Positions 41,744 through 51,754 of a stretch of DNA of 64,000 bases are shown here, piece after piece; positions within the stretch are counted from its first letter, which is position 1, and every line of letters starts with the position of its first letter. The DNA is taken from the NCBI RefSeq assembly GCF_029892965.1, contig NZ_JARXWN010000006.1:62001-126000 (forward strand), written 5' to 3'. The position numbers were made by a program, and so were the translations under genes. Below the pieces are notes generated by a model. The model saw only the letters and a program-made list of their open reading frames with translations. It did not search any database and was not told the origin of the DNA. Source of the stretch: Dysgonomonas sp. PF1-14. Lineage in GTDB: Bacteria > Bacteroidota > Bacteroidia > Bacteroidales > Dysgonomonadaceae.

Positions 41744-42367
41744 ATGTTAATCGACTTAACAATAAAAGAATTCCTTGCTAAAACAGCAGGAAGTGATCCG
41801 GTTCCCGGAGGAGGAAGTATTGCAGCTTTGAATGGAGCAATTGCTTCAGGTTTAGCTGAGATGGTTGCTAATCTGACTATCGGAAAGAAAAAATACGAAG
41901 ACCGGGAAGAACAGATGAAGCAACTTGCTGCTTCTATGAACAACCATCAGGTGTTTTTCCTCAAAGACATAGATGCCGATTCGGATGCGTACAATAAAGT
42001 GTTCGCTGCTTTCAAACTGCCGAAGGAGACTGATGAAGAAAAGGCTGAGCGCAGCAAGCAAATACAGGCTGCGACAAAGATAGCCGCCGAAGTGCCTATG
42101 GAAGTTGCCCGTCGCGCTTATACTATCATGGGGCTGATTGCAGAGGTTGCCGAGAATGGAAACCAGAATGCTATAACAGACGCCTGTGTAAGCATGATGT
42201 CTGCCCGTACGGCTGTATTGGGCGCAATTCTGAATGTGAAGATCAATCTGTCTTCCCTCAAGGATGAGGCATACGTGGCAAAGATGAAGGCCGAATGCGA
42301 CCAGTTGGAAAAAGATGCTATCGCTAAAGAACAGGAATTGTTGAGCAAAGTAAACAAAATGCTGTAA
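41744..42367 (+). CDS. fchA: Formimidoyl-tetrahydrofolate cyclodeaminase
   Basis: 207 aa, all-helical cyclodeaminase/cyclohydrolase family. Seen: the N-terminal SDPVPGGGSIAALNGAIASGL with its glycine-rich loop, EVPMEVARRAY and DACVSMMSARTAVLGAILNV. It turns 5-formimino-THF into 5,10-methenyl-THF and ammonia, completing the step started by ftcD. It ends 4 bp before hutH. Confidence 0.93.
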   Translation: MLIDLTIKEFLAKTAGSDPVPGGGSIAALNGAIASGLAEMVANLTIGKKKYEDREEQMKQLAASMNNHQVFFLKDIDADSDAYNKVFAAFKLPKETDEEKAERSKQIQAATKIAAEVPMEVARRAYTIMGLIAEVAENGNQNAITDACVSMMSARTAVLGAILNVKINLSSLKDEAYVAKMKAECDQLEKDAIAKEQELLSKVNKML

Positions 42368-42371
42368 ATAT

Positions 42372-43874
42372 ATGAAGAATGTCTACTATGTAGGTTCGGG
42401 GGAACTCGACTTTGAAATAATAGAAAGGATTATCAACAAGAACCTCAAGCTCGAACTTGCGCCGGAAGCTAAAGAACGCATACAAAAATGCAGGGATTAT
42501 CTCGATGAAAAGATAGAATCGTCTAAAGAGCCGATGTATGGGATCACTACCGGTTTTGGGTCGTTGTGTAATATAAATATATCACCTGACGAACTGACCC
42601 GTTTGCAGGAAAATTTGGTGAAATCGCATGCTTGTAGTGTTGGCGAAGAGATTCCTACCGTTGTAGTTAAGCTGATGATGCTGTTGAAGGCACATGCTTT
42701 GTCGCTCGGATATAGCGGCGTGCAGGTGATTACTGTGCAGCGGATTATTGACTTTTTCAACAACGATATTATTCCTATCGTTTGCGATCGTGGTTCGCTG
42801 GGAGCATCGGGCGATCTGGCTCCACTGGCAAACCTGTTCCTGCCATTGATAGGTGTCGGCGATGTATATTATCAGGGCAAGAAGCGTGAGGCAATGAGCG
42901 TACTCGATGAATTTGGATGGAAACCTATTCGCCTGATGAGTAAGGAAGGACTGGCATTACTTAATGGTACGCAGTTTATGAGTGCCAATGGTGTGTTCGC
43001 TATGCTGAGAGCATTCAAGTTGTCGAAGAAAGCAGATGTTATTGCGGCTCTTTCACTCGAAGCCTTTGATGGGCTAATCGATCCGTTTTACGAAGGATTA
43101 CACATTATGCGTCCGCATAGAGGTCAACAGGTCACTGCCGCCAATTTCAGAAAGCTACTCGATGGCAGTGAACTTATTTCGCGTAAAAAGGCTCATGTAC
43201 AAGACCCTTATTCGTTCCGTTGCATCCCGCAAGTGCATGGCGCAACCAAAGATGCTATCAACTATGTGGCTTCTGTGCTTCTGACCGAGATAAATTCCGT
43301 AACGGATAATCCTACAATTTTCCCCGATGAAGATAAGATTGTTTCGGGAGGGAACTTCCATGGGCAGCCTTTGGCTATCACTTATGATTTTCTGGCTATT
43401 GCATTGGCTGAGCTTGGAAATATATCGGAGCGTCGTGTGGCTCAGTTGATAATGGGTCTACGCGGATTGCCTGAGTTTCTCGTTGCCAATCCGGGTGTAA
43501 ATTCCGGCTTTATGATTCCGCAATATACTTCGGCTTCGATGGTGAGCCAGAATAAGATGTATTGCTATGCAGCGTCCAGTGATTCCATCGTTTCGTCTAA
43601 TGGACAGGAGGATCATGTAAGTATGGGAGCAAATGCAGCAGTCAAGCTGTTCAAGATAATGGACAATCTGAATCATATACTGGCTATTGAGTTGATGAAC
43701 GCCGCACAGGGAATCGACTTCCGTCGTCCTGCCAAGACCTCTCCTGTACTCGAAGAGTTTATGAAAGAATATCGTAAAGAAGTGGCTTTTGTGAAAGAAG
43801 ATATTGTGATGTATAAAGAGATACACAAAACAGTAGCCTTTCTCAACAGGGCTTCTCTCGATTTTATTGATTGA
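42372..43874 (+). CDS. hutH: Histidine ammonia-lyase
   Basis: 500 aa. YGITTGFGSL and GSLGASGDLAPLA contain the Ala-Ser-Gly that cyclises to the MIO cofactor; FLSAN-like FMSANGVFAM and the FRCIPQVHGATKDA block complete the active site. It releases ammonia from histidine to give urocanate. It is the last hut gene, so the first enzyme of the pathway is encoded last. A strong terminator follows. Confidence 0.96.
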   Translation: MKNVYYVGSGELDFEIIERIINKNLKLELAPEAKERIQKCRDYLDEKIESSKEPMYGITTGFGSLCNINISPDELTRLQENLVKSHACSVGEEIPTVVVKLMMLLKAHALSLGYSGVQVITVQRIIDFFNNDIIPIVCDRGSLGASGDLAPLANLFLPLIGVGDVYYQGKKREAMSVLDEFGWKPIRLMSKEGLALLNGTQFMSANGVFAMLRAFKLSKKADVIAALSLEAFDGLIDPFYEGLHIMRPHRGQQVTAANFRKLLDGSELISRKKAHVQDPYSFRCIPQVHGATKDAINYVASVLLTEINSVTDNPTIFPDEDKIVSGGNFHGQPLAITYDFLAIALAELGNISERRVAQLIMGLRGLPEFLVANPGVNSGFMIPQYTSASMVSQNKMYCYAASSDSIVSSNGQEDHVSMGANAAVKLFKIMDNLNHILAIELMNAAQGIDFRRPAKTSPVLEEFMKEYRKEVAFVKEDIVMYKEIHKTVAFLNRASLDFID

Positions 43875-43880
43875 CAAAAT

Positions 43881-43913
43881 AAAAGCATCGGGATCTTTGG
43901 TTTCGATGCTTTT
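43881..43913 (+). terminator. Terminator of the hut operon
   Basis: AAAAGCATCG and CGATGCTTTT, a perfect 10-bp stem with a 13-nt loop. Confidence 0.85.
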
Positions 43914-44214
43914 CGTATCTGTTTTTCTTTGTGGAAAACAGGAGCTGAAATTGATAACTTTATGTAGCAAAATGACTCGTTTTTTTATTGGCTGAATTGC
44001 TCATTTTTCCTTTGGCTGTGCAGCTTTTAGAGAGGTATAGTTTTTTTATGACAAATTGATAATTTTAGCTTTTGTTTTATTCTTTTATTCCGATATAAAG
44101 CCTTAAATTTGTGAGGCGATCAATAAAACTTATATACAAACAGAGAATTAATAGATTTTAGAGTACACATCCCATTTGTGTTGCTCTTTTTCAATATAAG
44201 ACCTAAAAACAGTT
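43914..44214. other. Intergenic region, about 300 bp
   Basis: A TAAATTTG box (44104-44111) is a good -7 candidate for the carboxyltransferase gene; the nearest TTTG is 29 bp upstream, too far for the usual spacing. No ORF or RNA gene seen. Confidence 0.5.
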
Positions 44215-45996
44215 ATGGGAAAAGAAATTAAATTTAGCCTCGTTTATCGTGACATGTGGCAATCGTCCGGCAAATATCAGCCGCGTGTCGACCAGTTAAC
44301 ACAAATTGCACCGGTGATTATCGATATGGGTTGTTTTGCCCGTGTAGAAACAAACGGTGGAGCTTTTGAGCAAGTTAATCTGCTTTACGGAGAAAATCCG
44401 AACAAATCGGTACGCGCATGGACAGCACCCTTCAACAAAGTAGGTATCCAGACTCACATGCTCGAACGTGGATTGAATGCACTGCGTATGTATCCTGTTC
44501 CAAAAGATGTGCGCCAGCTGATGTTTAAGGTGAAATGTGCACAGGGAACAAATATCTCCCGTTCGTTCGATGGGTTGAACGATCCGCGCAACCTTGAACT
44601 GTCGGTGAAGTACGCGAAAGAGGCAGGAATGATTTCCCAGACTGCACTTTGTATCACCCATTCCCCAATACATACAGTAGAGTATTATGTAAACTTTGCT
44701 GATAAACTGATCGACTTCGGAGCAGATGAAATCTGTCTGAAAGATATGGCCGGAGTTGGGCGTCCTGCTTTCTTGGGTAGGCTGGTGAAAGCATTGAAAG
44801 ACAGACACCCGAATATTCCGATCGAATATCATGGACATACAGGTCCCGGATTCTCTGTAGCTTCTATGCTGGAAGTTGCACGCGCCGGAGCCGACTATCT
44901 CGATACAGCTATCGAGCCATTGGCTTGGGGTATGGTGCATCCAGATGTGATCACTATACAGGCTATGCTGAAAGATGCGGGCTTCCTGGTTCCTGATATC
45001 AATATGAGCGCTTATATGGAGGCTCGTGCATTGACTCAGTCTTTCATCGATGATTTCTTAGGATACTGGATTGACCCTTCTAACAAGTTCCTGAATTCAT
45101 TACTTGTTGGTTGCGGACTTCCGGGCGGTATGATGGGATCGATGATGGCCGACCTGCGTAATATGCATCCTGCTATCAATATGGCACTTCGCAACAATGG
45201 CAAAGCTGAGGTTTCATTGAACGACCTTGTTGTACAGTTGTTCGAAGAAGTAGAATATATCTGGCCTAAACTTGGTTATCCACCATTGGTGACACCATTT
45301 AGCCAGTATGTGAAGAACATCGCATTGATGAATATCTTCGCTATGGCACAGGGTCAAGCACGCTTCTCTAACATTGATAAGGACAGCTGGAATATGATTC
45401 TTGGTAAGACAGGAACTCTTCCGGGCAAACTGGATGATGAAATCATTGAACTTGCTAAAGCTAAAGGTCTTGAATTCTATACAGGTAATCCGCAGGATGA
45501 ATATCCTGATGCCCTTGACGAATATCGTAAGGAAATGGATGCAAACGGTTGGGAATACGGTGAGGATGATGAAGAGTTATTCGAACTTGCTATGCACGAC
45601 CGTCAGTATCGTGATTATAAATCTGGTCTTGCTAAGCAACGCTTCAATGAAGACCTTGAAAAAATGAAGGAAAAGGCCGGTGCTCCTATTGTGGTTACCC
45701 GTCAGGTGATCGAGGTTCCTGCATTCGATGCAGAGGCTATTGCCGCTAAATATCCTGATGCTAAACCATTGCAGGCAACTGTAAGCGGACAGGTAATCTG
45801 GCAGATTGATGTAGATGACGTTTCTACCGCTCCTGTTATCGGAACAGAAGTCAAAGAAGGACAAACTGTATGCTTCATTCAAACCTATTACGGAATAGAA
45901 GAAGTGAAAGCATTGGCTTCAGGTAAGATCGTACAGATAGAAACTAAGCAGGGAGCTAAGGTTCAGAAGAATCAGGTACTTGCTTATATAAACTAA
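44215..45996 (+). CDS. Carboxyltransferase (OadA/PycB-like) lacking the biotin lysine
   Basis: 593 aa. The N-terminal TIM barrel shows SLVYRDMWQSSGKYQPR, ADEICLKDMAGVG with the active-site Lys, and YHGHTGPGF with the metal-binding His pair, followed by the conserved PYC/OADA domain. The last 80 residues form a biotinyl-type barrel (VSGQVIWQIDVDD; ASGKIVQIETKQGAKVQKNQVL), but where carriers have EAMKM this protein has IQTYYGIEEV, with no lysine. It is therefore probably not biotinylated and may use a separate carrier or do different chemistry. Single-gene unit. Confidence 0.85.
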   Translation: MGKEIKFSLVYRDMWQSSGKYQPRVDQLTQIAPVIIDMGCFARVETNGGAFEQVNLLYGENPNKSVRAWTAPFNKVGIQTHMLERGLNALRMYPVPKDVRQLMFKVKCAQGTNISRSFDGLNDPRNLELSVKYAKEAGMISQTALCITHSPIHTVEYYVNFADKLIDFGADEICLKDMAGVGRPAFLGRLVKALKDRHPNIPIEYHGHTGPGFSVASMLEVARAGADYLDTAIEPLAWGMVHPDVITIQAMLKDAGFLVPDINMSAYMEARALTQSFIDDFLGYWIDPSNKFLNSLLVGCGLPGGMMGSMMADLRNMHPAINMALRNNGKAEVSLNDLVVQLFEEVEYIWPKLGYPPLVTPFSQYVKNIALMNIFAMAQGQARFSNIDKDSWNMILGKTGTLPGKLDDEIIELAKAKGLEFYTGNPQDEYPDALDEYRKEMDANGWEYGEDDEELFELAMHDRQYRDYKSGLAKQRFNEDLEKMKEKAGAPIVVTRQVIEVPAFDAEAIAAKYPDAKPLQATVSGQVIWQIDVDDVSTAPVIGTEVKEGQTVCFIQTYYGIEEVKALASGKIVQIETKQGAKVQKNQVLAYIN

Positions 45997-46017
45997 TGGA
46001 GTTACAATAAGATATGA

Positions 46018-46050
46018 AAGAGAGTTTTTGAAAAGGAACTCTCTTTTTTC
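46018..46050 (+). terminator. Terminator of the carboxyltransferase gene
   Basis: AAGAGAGTT and AACTCTCTT form a perfect 9-bp stem, followed by TTTTTC. Confidence 0.88.
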
Positions 46051-46088
46051 TTCTATACTTATGCCCAATATTAATATAAATACTTAAG

Positions 46089-46859
46089 ATGAGATCACTT
46101 CTATATTTTCTATTGTTAGCTTGCTGTCTATCTACAATTAATGCCCAGACGACAAAGGACAAAAAATATACTATCTTACTTACCGGAGCCTCATTTGCCT
46201 CATCTAACAACGGATGGTTTGAACTCGGGTGTAAAGAACTGGGTGCAAAACCTATTAATCGGGCTGTTCCGGCTGAAGCTATAGCCGATGCTGCAAACAA
46301 AATGTCTAAAGGGGAATTATATTCCCGCAAAGAGCTTGAGAACATAGATGTATTTGTTATTATGCATGTACACGACAAAGATGTAGCTGATGAAACAGGA
46401 TTAAAAGAAAACTATGAAGATTATACAGTCCCTTTCGATCGTTCTAATTACGCCGCAGCTTATGATTATGTAATAAAGCAGTATATAACAGAATGTTATA
46501 ATCTTAAGTTTGATAAGAAATCGAAATATTACAATACTCCCGGCGGGAAGCCTGCTGTCATCGTTCTGTGTACGCATTGGCACGATGCCCGTACTGTGTT
46601 TAATCCTGCAATTCGCAAGCTAGGTGCGAAGTGGGGTTTTCCTGTAGTAGAATTTGATAAATATATCGGCTTCTCTAAAGATCACCTGCATCCGGTTACA
46701 GGAAAGCAATATAGTATTGTGTATGCTCACAATAATGAAAAAATTGGCGGTGTCGAATTTGGTTGGCATCCGTATGAGGGTAAGAGTCAATATATTCAGC
46801 AACGAATGGGAGCAATATTTGCCGACCTGATGAAAAAAGTTTTACCTTTGGAGCAATAA
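46089..46859 (+). CDS. Exported SGNH-hydrolase-like protein (DUF5040 type)
   Basis: 256 aa. Signal peptide ending STINAQ. LLTGASFASSNNGWFEL carries the block I Gly-x-Ser-like site, VFVIMHVHD lies in the middle, and DHLHPV near the C-terminus provides an Asp-x-x-His pair, which is the SGNH arrangement. The DUF5040 name is recalled. Substrate unknown, perhaps an acetylated sugar or lipid. Its stop overlaps the start of the next gene by one base, so they are coupled. Confidence 0.72.
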   Translation: MRSLLYFLLLACCLSTINAQTTKDKKYTILLTGASFASSNNGWFELGCKELGAKPINRAVPAEAIADAANKMSKGELYSRKELENIDVFVIMHVHDKDVADETGLKENYEDYTVPFDRSNYAAAYDYVIKQYITECYNLKFDKKSKYYNTPGGKPAVIVLCTHWHDARTVFNPAIRKLGAKWGFPVVEFDKYIGFSKDHLHPVTGKQYSIVYAHNNEKIGGVEFGWHPYEGKSQYIQQRMGAIFADLMKKVLPLEQ

Positions 46860-47485
46860 TGCTTTATTATAAAGGACATATAACGGAATCGACCATGATC
46901 GGTATCTGGAAGATAGAAGAATCCAGAGGTGATCTGTTGTCTCTTTTGTCCCATCACGAGTGGGTGCAGAATATCTATACCGTCAGATCCGAATCGCGTG
47001 TCCTCGAAATCCTTTCTGCCCGCATACTGATAAAGGAGCTGTTGGGCGAAGAAAAGGAAGTACGATACAATCTGTCCGGTAAACCTTTCCTTGTCGACAA
47101 GTCATATCATATCAGCGTGTCACATACCAAGGGCTATGTAGCGGTAGCTATAAATAAGATAAAACATATTGGACTCGACATAGAGCAGATATCGGAAAAG
47201 ATAAGGCGTGTGCAGAGCCGTCTGATAGCTGAGGGTGAATATATAGACAAAAATAACGAACTGGTGCATCTCCTGTTGCACTGGTCGGCAAAGGAAGCCA
47301 TGTTTAAATTTATAGATACCAGCGGAGTAGACTTTCTGTATCATCTGTTTGTGGATACATTTACCCCAGAGGTTACAGGAACATTTACAGCAAACGAAAC
47401 GCGTACCGAAACAAAGCACAGATTTCGTGCGTATTATAAGGTGGGTAAGGAGTTTGTTATGGTATGTCTGGAGGCCGAAGAATAG
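46859..47485 (+). CDS. 4'-phosphopantetheinyl transferase
   Basis: 208 aa. Sfp-like halves: YNLSGKPFLVDKSYHISVSHTKGYVAVAI, then the Mg-binding GLDIEQI and HWSAKEAMFKF. It transfers phosphopantetheine from CoA to acyl or peptidyl carrier proteins. At this size it is an Sfp/AcpT type, not AcpS. The carrier it serves is not adjacent. Translation is coupled to the SGNH-like gene by a TAATG overlap. Confidence 0.92.
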   Translation: MLYYKGHITESTMIGIWKIEESRGDLLSLLSHHEWVQNIYTVRSESRVLEILSARILIKELLGEEKEVRYNLSGKPFLVDKSYHISVSHTKGYVAVAINKIKHIGLDIEQISEKIRRVQSRLIAEGEYIDKNNELVHLLLHWSAKEAMFKFIDTSGVDFLYHLFVDTFTPEVTGTFTANETRTETKHRFRAYYKVGKEFVMVCLEAEE

Positions 47486-47505
47486 CCTCCAAACATTTTA
47501 TATCT

Positions 47506-48216
47506 TTACTTTTTTAACAGGAAGTTGAAATCGTCCTTTGTTTTCAGTTCTTTTGGTTCTTCTCCGAACTTGAATATACGAGCCGATTTTTTGCCTATTA
47601 GTTTCAGGTTCTTTCCTTCCAGATTCAGCATTGTGCCTTCGCGTAACCCTACTACATACATATCAGGATTTTCGGTGATAAATTCCCTGATGCGGTCTTC
47701 GCGCGTTTCGCCTCCATGCCCTTTCGGATGTGCATCTAGATAATGCGGATTGATCTGGAAAGGTATCAGATCGGTTACGTCAAAACCTTTTGGGTCGATA
47801 ATCGGCATATCGTTTGTTGTACGCAGGGTAGGGCAGGCTGCATTCGATCCTGCACTCCATCCGATGTATGGCACACCTTTTTTCACTCGCTTATTTATTA
47901 GTTTTATGATGCCGTTGTCGCGCATCGTACGTACCAGTTTCCATGTATTGCCTCCACCTACAACAATGGCCTCGGCTTCTTCCACTGCTTTTTTAGGATC
48001 ATCGAAGTGATGAATGCTCACTACGCTGTGTCCTATTTCTTTAAAGCGGTTGTTCACTTTAGCTTCGTATTCATCGTACGAAAAGGTTACTGCAGCATAA
48101 GGGATAAACAGGGCTTTTACAGGCTTGTCACCCAAAAACTCTTTGATGTTATACTTCGGATAGTCCAGATAAGGCTCTCCGGGATTGGTTGAATTGCTGA
48201 TAAGTAATAATCTCAT
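47506..48216 (-). CDS. pepE: Dipeptidase E (peptidase S51)
   Basis: 236 aa, cytosolic. EAIVVGGGNTWKL and the nucleophile elbow GWSAGSNAAC with its Ser are PepE hallmarks; the later NPHYLDAHPKGHGGETR supplies the His. It cleaves Asp-X dipeptides. Convergent with the phosphopantetheinyl transferase gene (20 bp between stops). A minus-strand TATATTTG (48243-48250) is its likely -7 box. Confidence 0.92.
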   Translation of the reverse strand: MRLLLISNSTNPGEPYLDYPKYNIKEFLGDKPVKALFIPYAAVTFSYDEYEAKVNNRFKEIGHSVVSIHHFDDPKKAVEEAEAIVVGGGNTWKLVRTMRDNGIIKLINKRVKKGVPYIGWSAGSNAACPTLRTTNDMPIIDPKGFDVTDLIPFQINPHYLDAHPKGHGGETREDRIREFITENPDMYVVGLREGTMLNLEGKNLKLIGKKSARIFKFGEEPKELKTKDDFNFLLKK

Positions 48217-48547
48217 GGTTTCAACTTATTTATGTGTTTTTACAAATATACGAAACTATTTTCAGTTGGCGCTCCGAGACGATTATCAATAGAGGTGACA
48301 ACCAGCGGTCGCAGGAACGAAATGTATGTAAAAATGACACGTTCGTAGCTGTCTTTTACTTGCCACGACTTTTAAGTCGTGGGTTATAAGTCTCACTGAA
48401 AATGACTTTAGTCAAAATATTTTGGCTAAAGCCATTCCATATCTCACTATATATTCCTCCAGCTAAAGCAGGAGGCAATTGTCAATTTTCGTCAGTTAGC
48501 TGCCACCAAATAAACGAAAATAGATAACGGATAAAAACTGATAATCC
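48217..48547. other. Intergenic region with REP-like palindromes, 331 bp
   Basis: It contains the pepE -7 box (48243-48250) and three palindromes between 48363 and 48475, listed separately. No ORF or RNA gene seen. Confidence 0.6.
48363..48475. repeat. Cluster of three REP-like palindromes
   Basis: CCACGACTT/AAGTCGTGG (48363-48382, perfect 9-bp stem); a 16-bp arm at 48403-48418 and its inverse at 48419-48434 (14 of 16 matching, ACTTTAGTC-type); and CCTCC/GGAGG (48456-48475, AGC loop edges also pairing). Typical of REP elements moved by RAYT transposases; no such transposase gene is in the window. Confidence 0.65.
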
Positions 48548-49597
48548 TTACTTTCCTTTCTTCGAGTTTTCGTAGTCGGTGATAAATCCCCTGCACATCC
48601 AGTTGGCAAGAGCCTGCCTGTTGTTAGGATCGAGGAACCTGCGTTGATCGAAGCTGTTTTGTATATTTCCCAGTTCGGCGTATATGCCTACCGGAGTAGT
48701 ATTGTCCAGCACATACAGGCTGCGTGTACTCACCGTCCCTGTAAATCCACGTCTGGGTTGATGTTTGTCGTAGTGGCTCGAAAAAGTATTGCGCATAGTG
48801 TTTGCAAGCTTTTTGCCGTTATTGCTATTTTTTGAGTGGTAGAAGAATACATCTAGCTGCTGTTTCTTACTGCGGCTGTCTACATGCACAAATACTGCCC
48901 TTTTATATTTATCCTTTGACTTAGCAGCCAGACTGTTTATCTTGTCGCTCCGTTGTTTCAGCCTTTTCAGTTGGTTCAATGGTATTGCTTTCCCCATACA
49001 AGTCTCCCTGTTGCTGTTTGCCAGATATCTGTCATCACGAATTCCGTCTTTGGCATCCTGTATGATCATATATACGGTTGCTCCCTCTTCGAGCAGGTTG
49101 CGCGCAAGACGCAGGGTTATATCATAGGCATATTCGTCTTCGTGAAGTTCGCGCCCGTCTACCTTTCCTATTGCGCCCGGATCGGGGCCTCCATGTCCGC
49201 TGGAAAGGAAAAATGTAGCACCTTTCAGTTTACTCGATTTGACAGTATAATCCTGATATTTTGTCCCGAACAGTTTATTTTGCCGCTTCGTGCCTTTCTG
49301 TGTACTTGCAGTATTGGCAGTATTGCTTGCGGATGTGGAAGTCTTGATAGTTTCCTTTTTCCCCGATAGAGGAGGCAGCACATAGGTGACACCTTTGAGC
49401 AGGCTGTTGTTTCGTCCGAATTTACCTTTATTGAGTTCTATAAATTGTTTGCGGTGGCCGACTTCTGTACGTTTATGCCGTATCAGGAAGTTATCAATCC
49501 CCTCACCATTTCGGGGCGTTCCTTTGTCGGTCTGCGCAAAAATACCAGTGCATGTAGTAAATAAAAAGAAAGTAATAATATATAATATACGCTTCAT
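48548..49597 (-). CDS. N-acetylmuramoyl-L-alanine amidase (Amidase_3)
   Basis: 349 aa from the ATG at 49597; the frame continues upstream only to a TTG. Signal peptide ending GIFAQ, then a LysM-like segment (FIELNKGKFGRNNSLLKGVTYVLP), a Ser/Thr-rich linker, and the amidase: FLSSGHGGPDPGAIG with the first Zn His, ELHEDEYAYDI with the Glu, FVHVDS with the second His, and AELGNIQN with the catalytic Glu. It cleaves peptidoglycan stem peptides in the periplasm. Confidence 0.9.
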   Translation of the reverse strand: MKRILYIITFFLFTTCTGIFAQTDKGTPRNGEGIDNFLIRHKRTEVGHRKQFIELNKGKFGRNNSLLKGVTYVLPPLSGKKETIKTSTSASNTANTASTQKGTKRQNKLFGTKYQDYTVKSSKLKGATFFLSSGHGGPDPGAIGKVDGRELHEDEYAYDITLRLARNLLEEGATVYMIIQDAKDGIRDDRYLANSNRETCMGKAIPLNQLKRLKQRSDKINSLAAKSKDKYKRAVFVHVDSRSKKQQLDVFFYHSKNSNNGKKLANTMRNTFSSHYDKHQPRRGFTGTVSTRSLYVLDNTTPVGIYAELGNIQNSFDQRRFLDPNNRQALANWMCRGFITDYENSKKGK

Positions 49598-49659
49598 AGG
49601 CTCTTCAATCAACTATCCGTTAAAACAGATAGCCGGGCTATTATGTTTGCGGCTCTTTG

Positions 49660-49690
49660 CAAAAATAGTCAGAATCATATAAAAAACAAA
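49660..49690 (-). promoter_or_regulatory. Amidase promoter
   Basis: On the minus strand TTTG (49687-49690), 19 bp, TATTTTTG (49660-49667): full consensus. The -33 box touches the enolase terminator. Confidence 0.7.
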
Positions 49691-49717
49691 ACCGATGCCC
49701 TGTCGGACACCGGTTTT
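49688..49717 (-). terminator. Enolase terminator
   Basis: AAAACCG (49688-49694) pairs with CGGTTTT (49711-49717), extended inside by TG/CA pairs; on the minus strand a T-run follows. Confidence 0.75.
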
Positions 49718-49739
49718 ATATGTTAATAAGCTATTATTC

Positions 49740-51754
<2,015 letters not shown>

